Positions 9,075-17,759 of a DNA stretch of 64,000 nt are shown here, one piece after another. The position numbers were made by a program, and so were the translations under genes. This DNA comes from Arachidicoccus terrestris (lineage in GTDB: Bacteria; Bacteroidota; Bacteroidia; Chitinophagales; Chitinophagaceae). The DNA is taken from NCBI RefSeq assembly GCF_020042345.1, contig NZ_CP083387.1, forward strand, positions 930,001-994,000, given 5' to 3'. Numbering within the stretch: the stretch's first letter is position 1; every line of letters starts with the position of its first letter. The notes below the pieces were generated by a model that had not been told where the DNA came from, searched no databases, and was given only the letters and a program-made list of their open reading frames with translations.

Positions 9075-9082
9075 TAATTTTG
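9075..9082 (+). promoter_or_regulatory. Bacteroidota -7 element of the Nramp gene
   Basis: TAATTTTG fits TAnnTTTG. Transcription would begin near 9089, giving a leader of about 44 nt before the ATG at 9133. The -33 element is not clear, and its expected position is occupied by the putative metal-regulator box. Confidence 0.5.
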
Positions 9083-9132
9083 TAGGTCAATACATAAAAA
9101 ACATTAGAAGCACCTCTTTGCGGGCAAGCACT

Positions 9133-10611
9133 ATGAAAAGTCATACAACCAACCATTCTAATCATAAACATCAGGTACATAAATCTCTGAGTGATGTCCA
9201 CCAAAGTATAGACACCACTAGTAGCCGTGGCCGCGGATGGAGAAAGGTGATGGCCTTTATCGGTCCGGCCTATCTTGTCAGTGTCGGGTATATGGATCCG
9301 GGCAACTGGGCTACCGATCTACAGGGCGGGGCTCAGTTTGGCTATAAACTGATCTGGATTCTGTTATTAAGCAACTTAATTGCTCTCTTACTGCAGAATA
9401 TGTGTGCCCGTCTGGGTGTCGTACGCCAGCAGGATCTGGCACAGGCCAACCGCCAGACCTATCCTAAAGGAGTCAATCTCTGTCTTTACGTTTTAGCAGA
9501 GCTGGCCATCGCCGCCTGTGATCTGGCAGAGGTGCTGGGGATGGCCATCGGTATTAACCTGCTCACAGGATTGCCGATCCTATGGGGCGTACTGATTACC
9601 GTTTTGGACACTTTCTTACTATTTTATCTGCAACGCCTCGGCATGCGTAAAATGGAACAATTTATTATAGGACTGATCGCGATCACAGGGCTTTCCTTTC
9701 TGATTGAACTTTTATTGGCCAAGCCGGATATGGCAGAAGTAGTGACGGGCTTTATCCCCACCGCTTTAAATCAGGCTGAACTCTATATTGCCATTGGCAT
9801 CATCGGAGCAACCGTTATGCCACATAACCTGTACCTGCATTCAGCGCTGGTACAGACACGTAAGATCAAAAGAACGGAAAAAGGCATCAAACTCGCATTA
9901 AAATTCAATGCGATTGACAGCACCATTGCCCTAAACCTGGCATTTTTTGTCAATGCCGCTATACTAATACTGGCAGCCAGTGTATTCTATACATCAGGCA
10001 ATACATCTGTAGCTAATCTGGAAGATGCGCACCGGATGCTCGAACCCCTGCTGGGTTCAAGACTGGCACCTACGTTATTTGCGATTGCGCTCATTGCTGC
10101 AGGCCAGAGCTCTACTATCACCGGCACACTGGCAGGGCAGATCGTTATGGAAGGTTACCTGAACCTCCACATGAATCCCATGCTCAGAAGACTCATTACC
10201 CGGATGATTGCTATCGTACCCGCCGTAAGCGTGATTTTAATCTATGGAGAATCAGAATTAGATAAGTTACTCATCTTTAGTCAAGTCATTTTAAGCCTGC
10301 AGCTCGCATTTGCAATCATTCCGCTGATCTATTTTGTCAGTGACACCTATCAGATGGGAAAATTTGCTATAAAAAAAAGAACGCAAATCCTGGGCTGGCT
10401 CATCGCGGCTCTGTTGATTTATTTGAATCTAAGGATGGTATATGGAGAAATTGCCGTGCTTTTCAGCGGCGCCGGACAGCTGGGCTGGAAGATCATAGCC
10501 ATTGCAGGTTGCCTTGGATACATCGCTTTACTGATCGCTACCCTCTGGTATCCGATGCGGGAGAGAAAAAACAAGAGGCTGGCAATTACTCGCCAACCTC
10601 CTACTTACTAA
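9133..10611 (+). CDS. mntH: Nramp-family divalent metal (Mn/Fe) transporter
   Basis: A 492-residue proton-coupled metal importer of the inner membrane. The two family signatures are intact: MDPGNWATDL in the first transmembrane segment and MPHNLYLHSAL in the sixth, which supply the metal-binding Asp, Asn, Met and His. About eleven hydrophobic segments follow a polar, histidine-rich N-terminus of some 45 residues (MKSHTTNHSNHKHQVH), which could also bind metal. I start at the ATG at 9133, because the upstream TTG at 9118 lacks support. The promoter carries a DtxR/MntR-like box, so repression by excess metal is likely. A strong terminator follows and the gene is monocistronic. Confidence 0.93.
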   Translation: MKSHTTNHSNHKHQVHKSLSDVHQSIDTTSSRGRGWRKVMAFIGPAYLVSVGYMDPGNWATDLQGGAQFGYKLIWILLLSNLIALLLQNMCARLGVVRQQDLAQANRQTYPKGVNLCLYVLAELAIAACDLAEVLGMAIGINLLTGLPILWGVLITVLDTFLLFYLQRLGMRKMEQFIIGLIAITGLSFLIELLLAKPDMAEVVTGFIPTALNQAELYIAIGIIGATVMPHNLYLHSALVQTRKIKRTEKGIKLALKFNAIDSTIALNLAFFVNAAILILAASVFYTSGNTSVANLEDAHRMLEPLLGSRLAPTLFAIALIAAGQSSTITGTLAGQIVMEGYLNLHMNPMLRRLITRMIAIVPAVSVILIYGESELDKLLIFSQVILSLQLAFAIIPLIYFVSDTYQMGKFAIKKRTQILGWLIAALLIYLNLRMVYGEIAVLFSGAGQLGWKIIAIAGCLGYIALLIATLWYPMRERKNKRLAITRQPPTY

Positions 10612-10682
10612 CTCATTAAAATCTGCTGCTAAGTTAGGGGTTTGCCTTAAATTCTAAAAATAAATTTCTGGGTATGTGCATA

Positions 10683-10713
10683 AAAATAGCCCCCTCTGAG
10701 AGGGGGCTATTTT
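10683..10713 (+). terminator. Terminator of the Nramp gene
   Basis: AAAATAGCCCCC pairs with GGGGGCTATTTT around a short loop (10683-10713), with a following T-rich stretch. It lies 71 bp after the stop at 10611. The A-rich left arm means it could also act on minus-strand transcripts. Confidence 0.8.
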
Positions 10714-10855
10714 ACTTTTAATAATCTTTATTAATAATTGATTATCAATATATTAAAAATTTACAATTATGATTTTCATTTATATATAATGGATCTTTTG
10801 ACTAGCCGTCCAAGGGCTGATTGCCAATAATTTACCCCTGATCGTCCGGAGCCAT

Positions 10856-12406
10856 TTAGATTTTAATTTCTTCCATTTCCTGGTTGTAAAATTTAACGTC
10901 GATAAAGTTCAGATTATTATTTTTAATAATATTAATAGGCACTTTAAATTTCTTTTTCCACTGCTTTTTGATAGAGTTAAACACCCCTTTGGTCAGATGT
11001 GAGTAAACGATGGGGTGGACTTCCACCGTTATATTTTTATGCAGGTGGGTAATCAGATAACCCAGTTTATTTTCAATCTCATCTTCCAGCAGGAAGGTAG
11101 AGGTAACCTTACCGGTTCCGTTACAAGTGGGGCAGATTTCAGCCGTATTGATTTTGATCTCCGGACGCATCCGCTGACGCGTCAGCTGCATGACACCGAA
11201 TTTGGAAATAGGCACCAGGGCGTGACGTGCACGATCATTTTTCATCTGTTCATTCATGGCTTCCTGAACTTTCTTACGGTTTTCGGGGCTTTTCATGTCA
11301 ATGAAATCTACTACGATGATCCCGCCGATATCCCGTAATCTTAACTGACGGGCGATTTCCTCAGCCGCCTCCAGATTAGTGGCCAGCGCATTCTCTTCCT
11401 GACTGTTACTGATGCTCTTGTAGCCGCTATTCACGTCAATCACGTGCATAGCTTCTGTATGCTCAATGATCAGATAAGCCCCGCTGGGAAGATTAATGGT
11501 CTTCCCAAAGGAAGCCTTAATCTGTTTGGTGATGCCATAAGCGTCGAAAATGTTTTGTGGCTCCTGGTAATGTTTGACGATATCTGCTTTAGACGGTGCG
11601 ATCTTTTTAATATACTTCAGGGTGTCTTCGTAGATATCCTTATCATTGAGTACAATCCGGTTAAAGTCCTTGGTAAGCAGGTCCCGCAGTATACTGGTGG
11701 TCTTATTTTCCTCTGATAATACCTTGGTGGGTGTCTTGGCAGTTCGCAGGCTCAACTGGATTTCTTTCCAGCTTTCCAGTAGGCTGCGTAAATCCTCATG
11801 TAATTCCGCGGTGTTCTTTCCTTCTGCGGCGGTACGTACGATTACGCCAATATTATTGGGTTTGATCGACTCTACAATTTTGTGAAGCCTTTTGCGCTCG
11901 TCAGCGGAATGAATCTTTTTAGACACCGCAACCACATTATTAAAAGGTGTCACGACAATGAACCTGCCGGGCAATGATATTTCGCAACTCAGCCGTGGCC
12001 CTTTAGACGCAATAGGCTCTTTTAAGATCTGTACCAGCAGATTAGGTCTCCCATTGAGTACTTCTGTCACCTTACCCGTCTTGACAATTTCCGGCTCTAC
12101 ATTAAATTTATAAAAGTCGAATCCGCCGGGTGTTTTATCATGCTGTGCCTTCTGTGTAAATTTGATTAAACTCTTAATATACGGACTCAGGTCTGTATAA
12201 TGTAAAAAAGCATCCTTATCATGACCTACGTCTACAAACGCAGCATTCAGGCTGGGCATTAATTTCTTGACTTTTGCAAAAAACAGATCGCCTACAGCAA
12301 AGCCCGCTTCTGCCTGTTCGCTATGCAATTCGACGAGCTTTTTATTTTCCAGTAATGCCAGCTCCACCCCTTTTGAGGTGCTTCTGACAATCAATTCTTT
12401 ATCCAC
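10856..12406 (-). CDS. rng: Ribonuclease E/G family endoribonuclease (RNase G)
   Basis: A 516-residue endonuclease that processes rRNA and mRNA. An S1 RNA-binding segment lies near residues 35-120 (FFAKVKKLMPSLNAAFVDVG). The DNase I-like catalytic part contains both magnesium-binding motifs, HVIDVNSG and IIVVDFIDM. The zinc-link is CPTCNGTGK, near residue 430. The length and absence of a long C-terminal degradosome scaffold indicate the RNase G type rather than full RNase E. The start MDKELIVRS matches Bacteroidota homologues. The short COX24-like, TPR and HU genes lie upstream on the same strand, separated by about 550 bp. Confidence 0.93.
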   Translation of the reverse strand: MDKELIVRSTSKGVELALLENKKLVELHSEQAEAGFAVGDLFFAKVKKLMPSLNAAFVDVGHDKDAFLHYTDLSPYIKSLIKFTQKAQHDKTPGGFDFYKFNVEPEIVKTGKVTEVLNGRPNLLVQILKEPIASKGPRLSCEISLPGRFIVVTPFNNVVAVSKKIHSADERKRLHKIVESIKPNNIGVIVRTAAEGKNTAELHEDLRSLLESWKEIQLSLRTAKTPTKVLSEENKTTSILRDLLTKDFNRIVLNDKDIYEDTLKYIKKIAPSKADIVKHYQEPQNIFDAYGITKQIKASFGKTINLPSGAYLIIEHTEAMHVIDVNSGYKSISNSQEENALATNLEAAEEIARQLRLRDIGGIIVVDFIDMKSPENRKKVQEAMNEQMKNDRARHALVPISKFGVMQLTRQRMRPEIKINTAEICPTCNGTGKVTSTFLLEDEIENKLGYLITHLHKNITVEVHPIVYSHLTKGVFNSIKKQWKKKFKVPINIIKNNNLNFIDVKFYNQEMEEIKI

Positions 12407-12954
12407 AAATATCTTTTTTAATAGTGATTCCCATGACTATGCTGCTTGAAATATGACAGGTGGAAATTCCTTTGGCCACATGATCATATACAATAAAACC
12501 ATGGAAAAAAATACTGCATAATGGACAGCGGGTCATCTGGCGACTTATTGAACAATACGCCGGATGGAAACCGGGCTCAACAAATCGTTGCTCCAATGAC
12601 AAATATTTGGCGCCGCCTTATTTTATGCAATCATACTATGCGTCAGTAGCACCGGCAACACTGAAAGCGTTTGCTGCCAGCAACGACTTATGCACAGCGT
12701 GAAAACGGATAATTGATGTAAGATGCAATCTTTCAGCCGAAACGGATTGTTTATCATCCGGACATAAAAATGCACCTACCATTAAGCCGCCATTTATTAA
12801 TGTTTGGGAAAGGAATAAAAGCTGCAGGAAGGTAAAGGTGTGTACTTTTCAAGTAAGCTAAGTAAGCCTTTTATAGGCTACCAATGCCAGGAAGGACTCC
12901 TGGCATCAATAGTATATAAGGTAAACGCCAATAAGAAATATGGACCTTTAAAGG
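12407..12954. other. Intergenic stretch without a recognised gene
   Basis: About 550 bp between rng and the small COX24-like gene. A minus-strand frame at 12399-12602 overlaps the start of rng, has no family resemblance and is not called. No tRNA, repeat or convincing hairpin was seen. The promoter of rng must lie here, but no clear TAnnTTTG element was found. Confidence 0.5.
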
Positions 12955-13044
12955 TTATTTTTTCTTATGACGATTCTTTCTTAATCTCTTTTTGCGTTTG
13001 TGCGTCGCTATTTTATGACGTTTTCTTTTTTTACCACAAGGCAT
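12955..13044 (-). CDS. 29-residue basic AURKAIP1/COX24-domain protein
   Basis: A very short gene. It starts at ATG 13044-13042 and stops with TAA at 12957-12955. The product begins MPCGKKRKRHKIATHKRKKR and ends LRKNRHKKK, so over half of its residues are Lys, Arg or His. This is the pattern of the AURKAIP1/COX24-domain proteins found throughout Bacteroidota, believed to be small ribosome-associated proteins. The third residue is cysteine where I recall serine in most relatives. It lies 33 bp downstream of the TPR gene on the same strand and may be cotranscribed with it. Confidence 0.85.
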   Translation of the reverse strand: MPCGKKRKRHKIATHKRKKRLRKNRHKKK

Positions 13045-13077
13045 AGTTGTAAATAAATTTTATAGTTTTAAAAAAAA

Positions 13078-13938
13078 TTATGATGATTGCTGCTGCAATG
13101 CTTCAATTCTTTGCTGGATCTCTTTTTTAGCTTCAGGCACTTGAATCATGTCCTTCGCCTTTTGATACCATTTAATGGCATTTCCCTTATCCCCCATCCG
13201 ATCATAAACATCTGCCAGATTAAAGATCGCCTCCAGATTACCCGGTTGATGTTGTACGACAATCAGAAAACGTTCCGCCGCCTTATCATACTGTCCTGTT
13301 TTGACAGCACCTAATGCCAGCATCATTTGTGCATACAGGTTATCCGGATGCTCTTCTGCTACCTTGCGCACCTTTAGAATCTGTTCCATCGGATTACCAG
13401 ACAGGTTGCCAAACATATAACAACCACCCAGGCCTACAATAGCAGAATCATTCTTGGGGTTAATTTCCAATGCCTTTTCAAATAACTCTTTCGCGTTGGT
13501 CGCCATCCAGGTTTGCATGGGCTGACTTTGCTCCACAAACACATAGGACAACAACTTTCGGGCTGCAAAGGTAAGATTTTGTTCTGAACTTTCCAATTTT
13601 GCTGCCTGCCCTAAATAATAAGAACTTAGAGGCATATTGCCGACGGTATCTCCCCAGAACCTGGAGAGTTGGGTATATTGTTTGATTTTCAGGTCTTTTA
13701 TATCTCCCCGGTCGACATTATTTTCCAGCGTGGTAATTCGGGTCTGTTCACCTGGGGGCAACTTGGACTTGGCTGCGGATAAAACATCATGGGTGGTCAG
13801 TGCGGGCACTTCTGCGCCAACATCCGGACCACCCATGCCAGCTGTACTACTTTTAGGAGGGATCGTATTACCGAAGATATACATCAACAAAATAATGACC
13901 AGACCACTTCCCACAAGTATTAACTGCTGTTTTTTCAC
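13078..13938 (-). CDS. Membrane-anchored tetratricopeptide-repeat protein
   Basis: A 286-residue protein with one N-terminal transmembrane segment (LILVGSGLVIILLMYIFG), a low-complexity Pro/Gly/Ser linker and then TPR-type helices. The clearest repeat units are LFEKALEINPKNDSAIVGLG, FLIVVQHQPGNLEAIFNLA and DKGNAIKWYQKAKDM in the C-terminal half. TPR domains mediate protein contacts; the partner is unknown. The stop lies 21 bp downstream-side of the HU gene (13960), so the two are probably cotranscribed with HU first. Confidence 0.85.
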   Translation of the reverse strand: MKKQQLILVGSGLVIILLMYIFGNTIPPKSSTAGMGGPDVGAEVPALTTHDVLSAAKSKLPPGEQTRITTLENNVDRGDIKDLKIKQYTQLSRFWGDTVGNMPLSSYYLGQAAKLESSEQNLTFAARKLLSYVFVEQSQPMQTWMATNAKELFEKALEINPKNDSAIVGLGGCYMFGNLSGNPMEQILKVRKVAEEHPDNLYAQMMLALGAVKTGQYDKAAERFLIVVQHQPGNLEAIFNLADVYDRMGDKGNAIKWYQKAKDMIQVPEAKKEIQQRIEALQQQSS

Positions 13939-13959
13939 ACTTAAAAAATTTGTGCGAAG

Positions 13960-14250
13960 TTAGTTCGTTTTAAGCTTTTCTTTGACATCATTAACGAATT
14001 CTTTTGAAGGCTTAAACGCCGGAATATAATGTTCCGGAATTTCTACCGCAATATTCTTTTTGATATTGCGTCCGATTTTTGCTGCCCTTTTTTTGGCAAT
14101 AAAACTACCAAAGCCCCTGATGAAAATATTGTTGCCTTCGGCCAGGTTCTCTTTAACTTCTTTAAGGAAACCTTCGATGGTCACCAGTACATCCACTTTT
14201 GGGATTCCGGTCTTCTCGGAAATGTTGTTTACCAGATCTGACTTTCTCAT
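13960..14250 (-). CDS. HU/IHF-family DNA-binding protein
   Basis: A 96-residue histone-like protein that bends and compacts DNA as a dimer. It begins MRKSDLVNNISEKTGIPK. The conserved beta-arm region IRGFGSFIAKKRAAKIGRN contains the GFG(S/T)F signature. The C-terminal helix FKPSKEFVNDVKEKLK is normal. Several HU paralogues are usual in Bacteroidota, and sequence alone does not decide between HU and IHF. It heads a likely transcript with the TPR and COX24-like genes. Confidence 0.93.
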   Translation of the reverse strand: MRKSDLVNNISEKTGIPKVDVLVTIEGFLKEVKENLAEGNNIFIRGFGSFIAKKRAAKIGRNIKKNIAVEIPEHYIPAFKPSKEFVNDVKEKLKTN

Positions 14251-14415
14251 TTTTTAGCATTTTAAGATGAAGATTCAGAGATAAAGTTAAACAAATCCTA
14301 TATACAAACCAAAGAAAATGAACAAATTAAAAGAATTATAATAAAAAATAATTCATAGTCTGAGAATCATTTAGCATTTTGGTTAACAAAATTTAGTTTT
14401 GAAAAATCAAAAATA

Positions 14416-14973
14416 CTAATTATTTTTGCTTTTCAAGCCTTTTTTAACTTTTTCAACCGGAACCGCCGCGCTGTCTTTAACAGTCGGATTTACAGGCTTT
14501 TTTGGAGGTGCTACGGCGGGCCTTGCTGCCGGTTTTACCGAATGAGGTTGAATAGCCGGTTGATGGCCGGAATCGGGCATGGCAAACCTTTTTTTCTGCA
14601 AAGAATCCTGCAATCTATTTCCATAAGCACGTGTAGAATCAAGCAGGTTTTTCAAATAATCTGGATGTGCTTCATAAAAAGCCATGCTTCTGAAGTACAG
14701 TGAATCGTCTATTTTATGCGCTGCCAGTACCCGGTGAACTTCCAGGGTGATACTGTCTCTGATATGTTGCTTTGTCGCAGTCGTGGTATCCATTTGCCTG
14801 ACGGCGGTAGCTACCATTATATCGAAAAGGACAGGTTTGATCTCTTCAGGCTTGAGGATATCGGGCGGATACTTACTCTTACAGCCTGTCGACAGCAAAA
14901 TGAGCAAGCCCAGACTGATGGAAAAGCACAGGGCTTTTCCATTAAAACCAGATTTTAAGAGAAAACGCTTCAT
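14416..14973 (-). CDS. DUF4296-domain lipoprotein
   Basis: A 185-residue lipoprotein: a hydrophobic signal ends in the lipobox LSTGC at about residues 27-31. The helical DUF4296 domain follows (ILKPEEIKPVLFDIMVATAV, then FYEAHPDYLKNLLDS). The last 50 residues are a Pro/Lys/Ala-rich tail. The domain is widespread in Bacteroidota and its function is unknown. The gene lies just downstream of porD on the same strand, with 44 bp between them. Confidence 0.85.
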   Translation of the reverse strand: MKRFLLKSGFNGKALCFSISLGLLILLSTGCKSKYPPDILKPEEIKPVLFDIMVATAVRQMDTTTATKQHIRDSITLEVHRVLAAHKIDDSLYFRSMAFYEAHPDYLKNLLDSTRAYGNRLQDSLQKKRFAMPDSGHQPAIQPHSVKPAARPAVAPPKKPVNPTVKDSAAVPVEKVKKGLKSKNN

Positions 14974-15017
14974 GTAGTTCTTTCTATTAGGATGTATGTC
15001 TTTAAATATTATTCAGG

Positions 15018-15968
15018 TTAATTCTTTAGCGCTTCATTAAACTTTGAGGCGCCATTGGGATTGAGTTCTGTCAGTATGGCCAGTGCCTGGTTTTTAATAT
15101 CTGGTGGCGCTTCCTTGAAAATGCCAACAAGTTCATCGGTTCTGCTCTCCATAAAAAATTGTTCAATCATTGAACCCGCATGCGCCTGATTAAATTTCTG
15201 GAGGTCCGAAAGTGCTTTCATTACACTATTTCTGGCTTCTTTGGGATGACTGTATAGGCTATCCAGCCCGCCCCTGAAATAGGTGTAGAATATCTGATGA
15301 ATGTCTTCCATATTACCTGCCGTAAGATTACTGGATAGGTAATAACGGTTGCGCTGTCCGTCAAAAGCCTGCCATCCTTTAATATTACCAGCCTTAGGTG
15401 CTCCCAGTACGATATTATGCGCATTTTTGAAAAAAGGCTTGCCCTTTCCCAGCCCGAAGGAATCATAGTCCATGCCCAGAATAATATTGATATAATAGGC
15501 GATCGTAGCTGTCAGATTCGCTGAGAGCGCTTCCGTTCCTGCCACCTGAGAAGGATTGAACTCCAGTTTCTGAAAGGGCCGGAATTTAAAGATGAACTGC
15601 GGATCCTGATAGTTGACTAAAACGGATTGGTAAACGGAGTTGTAAACCGGTCTGGCCGCCTGTACGGTCAGACGCGCCTCATACACGTCCTGGGATGCAA
15701 TGCTGGTAAGCGCGATAGCAAAGTTGCAGTTAATTTTTTCTTCGGTTGCAAATTGATCGTTAGACCATTTACGTTGATTGATAAAATCCGTTAATTGCTT
15801 TTCCAGGTCTTTGACCATCGATGCATCTACCGCCGTACCTAACTGTGGGGCAATAACGGTCACCTGGGCATTCAACTCCTGTGCATAGCTGCTATGCGTA
15901 TCTAAAACAAGGAATAGGCACAGGACCAGGCCTAAAAGGCTATGTGTATATTTTTTTAATATTGACAT
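15018..15968 (-). CDS. porD: DUF4835 family protein, type IX secretion-associated PorD
   Basis: A 316-residue exported protein with a signal peptide (MSILKKYTHSLLGLVLCLF, cleavage near SYAQ). The DUF4835 family is annotated as PorD because it was linked to type IX secretion in Porphyromonas. The usual start of the mature chain (ELNAQVTVIAPQL) and the later region YYINIILGMDYDSFGLG are present. The position directly downstream of coaBC is typical of Bacteroidota genomes and supports the assignment. Its molecular role in secretion is not established. Confidence 0.88.
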   Translation of the reverse strand: MSILKKYTHSLLGLVLCLFLVLDTHSSYAQELNAQVTVIAPQLGTAVDASMVKDLEKQLTDFINQRKWSNDQFATEEKINCNFAIALTSIASQDVYEARLTVQAARPVYNSVYQSVLVNYQDPQFIFKFRPFQKLEFNPSQVAGTEALSANLTATIAYYINIILGMDYDSFGLGKGKPFFKNAHNIVLGAPKAGNIKGWQAFDGQRNRYYLSSNLTAGNMEDIHQIFYTYFRGGLDSLYSHPKEARNSVMKALSDLQKFNQAHAGSMIEQFFMESRTDELVGIFKEAPPDIKNQALAILTELNPNGASKFNEALKN

Positions 15969-16038
15969 GCGATATATACTTGATCATATCGATCAAGGCT
16001 GATTTAATAACGCCGATATGCTGCCTTTATTGAGTGTA

Positions 16039-17238
16039 TTACTTGTCAGATTCCAGCGCTGTCTCAATAATAAAATTGGCAATTTCTGCTTTGCTGGCCA
16101 GCGTACTTTCACTGATTTGCCCCTTGCTGGAAAGAATGCTGACTTTATTGGTATCATAACCAAACCCGGCGCCAGGTTCCTGCATCGAATTAAGCACAAT
16201 AAAATCTGCTTTCTTCTCCTCCAGCTTTTTACGCGCATTTTCCAGGGAATTATCTGTTTCCAGGGCAAACCCTATTAACAGTTTACCTCCTTTATTTTCG
16301 CCAAGGGTCTTTAAAATATCTTGGGTTTTAATAAGCGGTAATGTGAAACTGGCTTCTTTCTTTTTTATTTTTTTATCGGCTACCGTTTCCGGTGTATAGT
16401 CCGCTACCGCGGCTGCCAATACCGCAATATCCACATCTGAAAATCCTGCGACCGCCGCCTTGTACATCTCCGCTGCGGTATGCACGGCCACCTTAGTAAT
16501 CTCCGGATACGTCGGCAATTTGCTGCCGGGCCCATGGACAAAAAGGACGGTCGCCCCTTTTTCATAAAACGCGTCTGCCAGGGCTGCTCCCATTTTACCG
16601 GTGGAATGATTGGCGATGAAACGGACCGGGTCCAGCGGCTCACGAGTGGGACCTGAAGTGATCAGCACTTTTTTGCCTTGCAGTGTCTTTGCCCTGAGCG
16701 CAGTACGTATCGCACTAAGCAACTGTTCCGGCTCAGCCATTCGCCCTTCACCGACCAGTCCACTGGCCAACTCCCCCGCCCCTACCTGTAAAACGGTATG
16801 TCCATATTCCTTCAGGCGTTCTATGTTAGCCCGCGTGGCAGGATGATGCCACATATCCTCATCCATTGCCGGCGCCACAAGTACGGGACAGGTAGCTGAA
16901 AGGTAAACAGCCATCATAAGATTATCACATAAACCACTGGCCATCTTGGCCAGGGTATTACAGCTCAGTGGTGCGACTACCATAAGATCCGCCCAACGGC
17001 CGAGAGCTACATGATTATTCCAGCTATCCCCTTCTGTCAGATCCCTGTAGACGGGATGCTTGGACAGCGTCCCCAATACCAGCGGAGAAGCGAATTTCGT
17101 CGCTTCTTTTGTCATCACAACCTTTACTTCCGCACCCGCCTTTATAAGCAACCGGGTCAGGGTAATGATCTTATATGCGGCAATACTGCCGGTAACAGCC
17201 AGTAGTATCTTCTTTCCTTGTAACACAGATGTTAACAC
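16039..17238 (-). CDS. coaBC: Bifunctional CoaBC (PPC decarboxylase / PPC synthetase)
   Basis: A 399-residue enzyme for two steps of coenzyme A synthesis: ligation of cysteine to 4'-phosphopantothenate (CoaB) and decarboxylation of the product (CoaC). The flavoprotein half begins GKKILLAVTGSIAAYK, contains the active-site histidine in WNNHVALGRWAD and carries APAMDEDMWHHPAT, the usual Bacteroidota form of the PxMNxxMW motif. The synthetase half begins near residue 188 (KKVLITSGPTREPLDPVRFI) and has NHSTGKMG and LLIGFALETDN. Length and order are normal. It lies 70 bp upstream of porD. Confidence 0.95.
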   Translation of the reverse strand: MLTSVLQGKKILLAVTGSIAAYKIITLTRLLIKAGAEVKVVMTKEATKFASPLVLGTLSKHPVYRDLTEGDSWNNHVALGRWADLMVVAPLSCNTLAKMASGLCDNLMMAVYLSATCPVLVAPAMDEDMWHHPATRANIERLKEYGHTVLQVGAGELASGLVGEGRMAEPEQLLSAIRTALRAKTLQGKKVLITSGPTREPLDPVRFIANHSTGKMGAALADAFYEKGATVLFVHGPGSKLPTYPEITKVAVHTAAEMYKAAVAGFSDVDIAVLAAAVADYTPETVADKKIKKKEASFTLPLIKTQDILKTLGENKGGKLLIGFALETDNSLENARKKLEEKKADFIVLNSMQEPGAGFGYDTNKVSILSSKGQISESTLASKAEIANFIIETALESDK

Positions 17239-17353
17239 GGGGTAAATGATTTTATGGTTGATAATGATCGCTTAAAGATACGTTATAAAGAGCACTCTGC
17301 TCACCAGCTTTCGGGCTTTAACGTACTCCGATTACCTACCTGCCGTACGCACG

Positions 17354-17385
17354 AAATGCCACCGGGACAAGTCCGGGTGGCATTT
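17354..17385 (-). terminator. Hairpin after the bamD-rpoZ operon
   Basis: 15-nt arms (17354-17368 and 17371-17385) pair at 14 positions around a tight turn. The hairpin lies 33 bp after the stop of the omega gene. The tail on the minus strand is not T-rich, so termination may be partial. Confidence 0.5.
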
Positions 17386-17417
17386 AGGTAATTATATTAA
17401 AGATCTGTCTCTTGTGA

Positions 17418-17759
17418 TTACTCAAACAGATCAGCATCGCTGTCACGGTAGTATACCTTATCAGCCATAAATTCTTCAGTAGCCAGAATCGCCGGATTGG
17501 GCATACGTTCGTAAGCTTTAGAGATCTCAATCTGCTCTTTGTTTTCATGGATCTCTTCCAGGCTATCGGTGTGGCTGGCAAATTCATCTAATTTTGAATG
17601 CAGTTCCTCACGAATACCGATGTTGATCTGACCTGCTCTGCGGGCAACAATGGCAATGGACTTATACAGATTGCCTGTTTTACCCTTTATGGCTACTAAA
17701 CTTCTGGTTTCGATGACGTTAGGAATACTTGGACTAACTTGTCTTCTGAGTTTGCTCAT
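17418..17759 (-). CDS. rpoZ: RNA polymerase omega-subunit family protein
   Basis: A 113-residue Bacteroidota-type omega subunit, which helps assemble RNA polymerase. The core SIPNVIETRSLVAIKGKTGN and SIAIVARRAGQINIG corresponds to the omega helices. An extended C-terminal tail ending SDADLFE is typical of this phylum. Its start overlaps the last 26 bp of bamD in another frame, so the two genes are very likely translationally coupled. This bamD-rpoZ-coaBC-porD order is common in Bacteroidota. Confidence 0.9.
   Translation of the reverse strand: MSKLRRQVSPSIPNVIETRSLVAIKGKTGNLYKSIAIVARRAGQINIGIREELHSKLDEFASHTDSLEEIHENKEQIEISKAYERMPNPAILATEEFMADKVYYRDSDADLFE

Noticed and set aside
12399-12602. 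Minus-strand 67-residue frame with a CPLC motif upstream of rng
   Set aside because: It overlaps the rng start and shows no recognisable family or promoter; probably chance.
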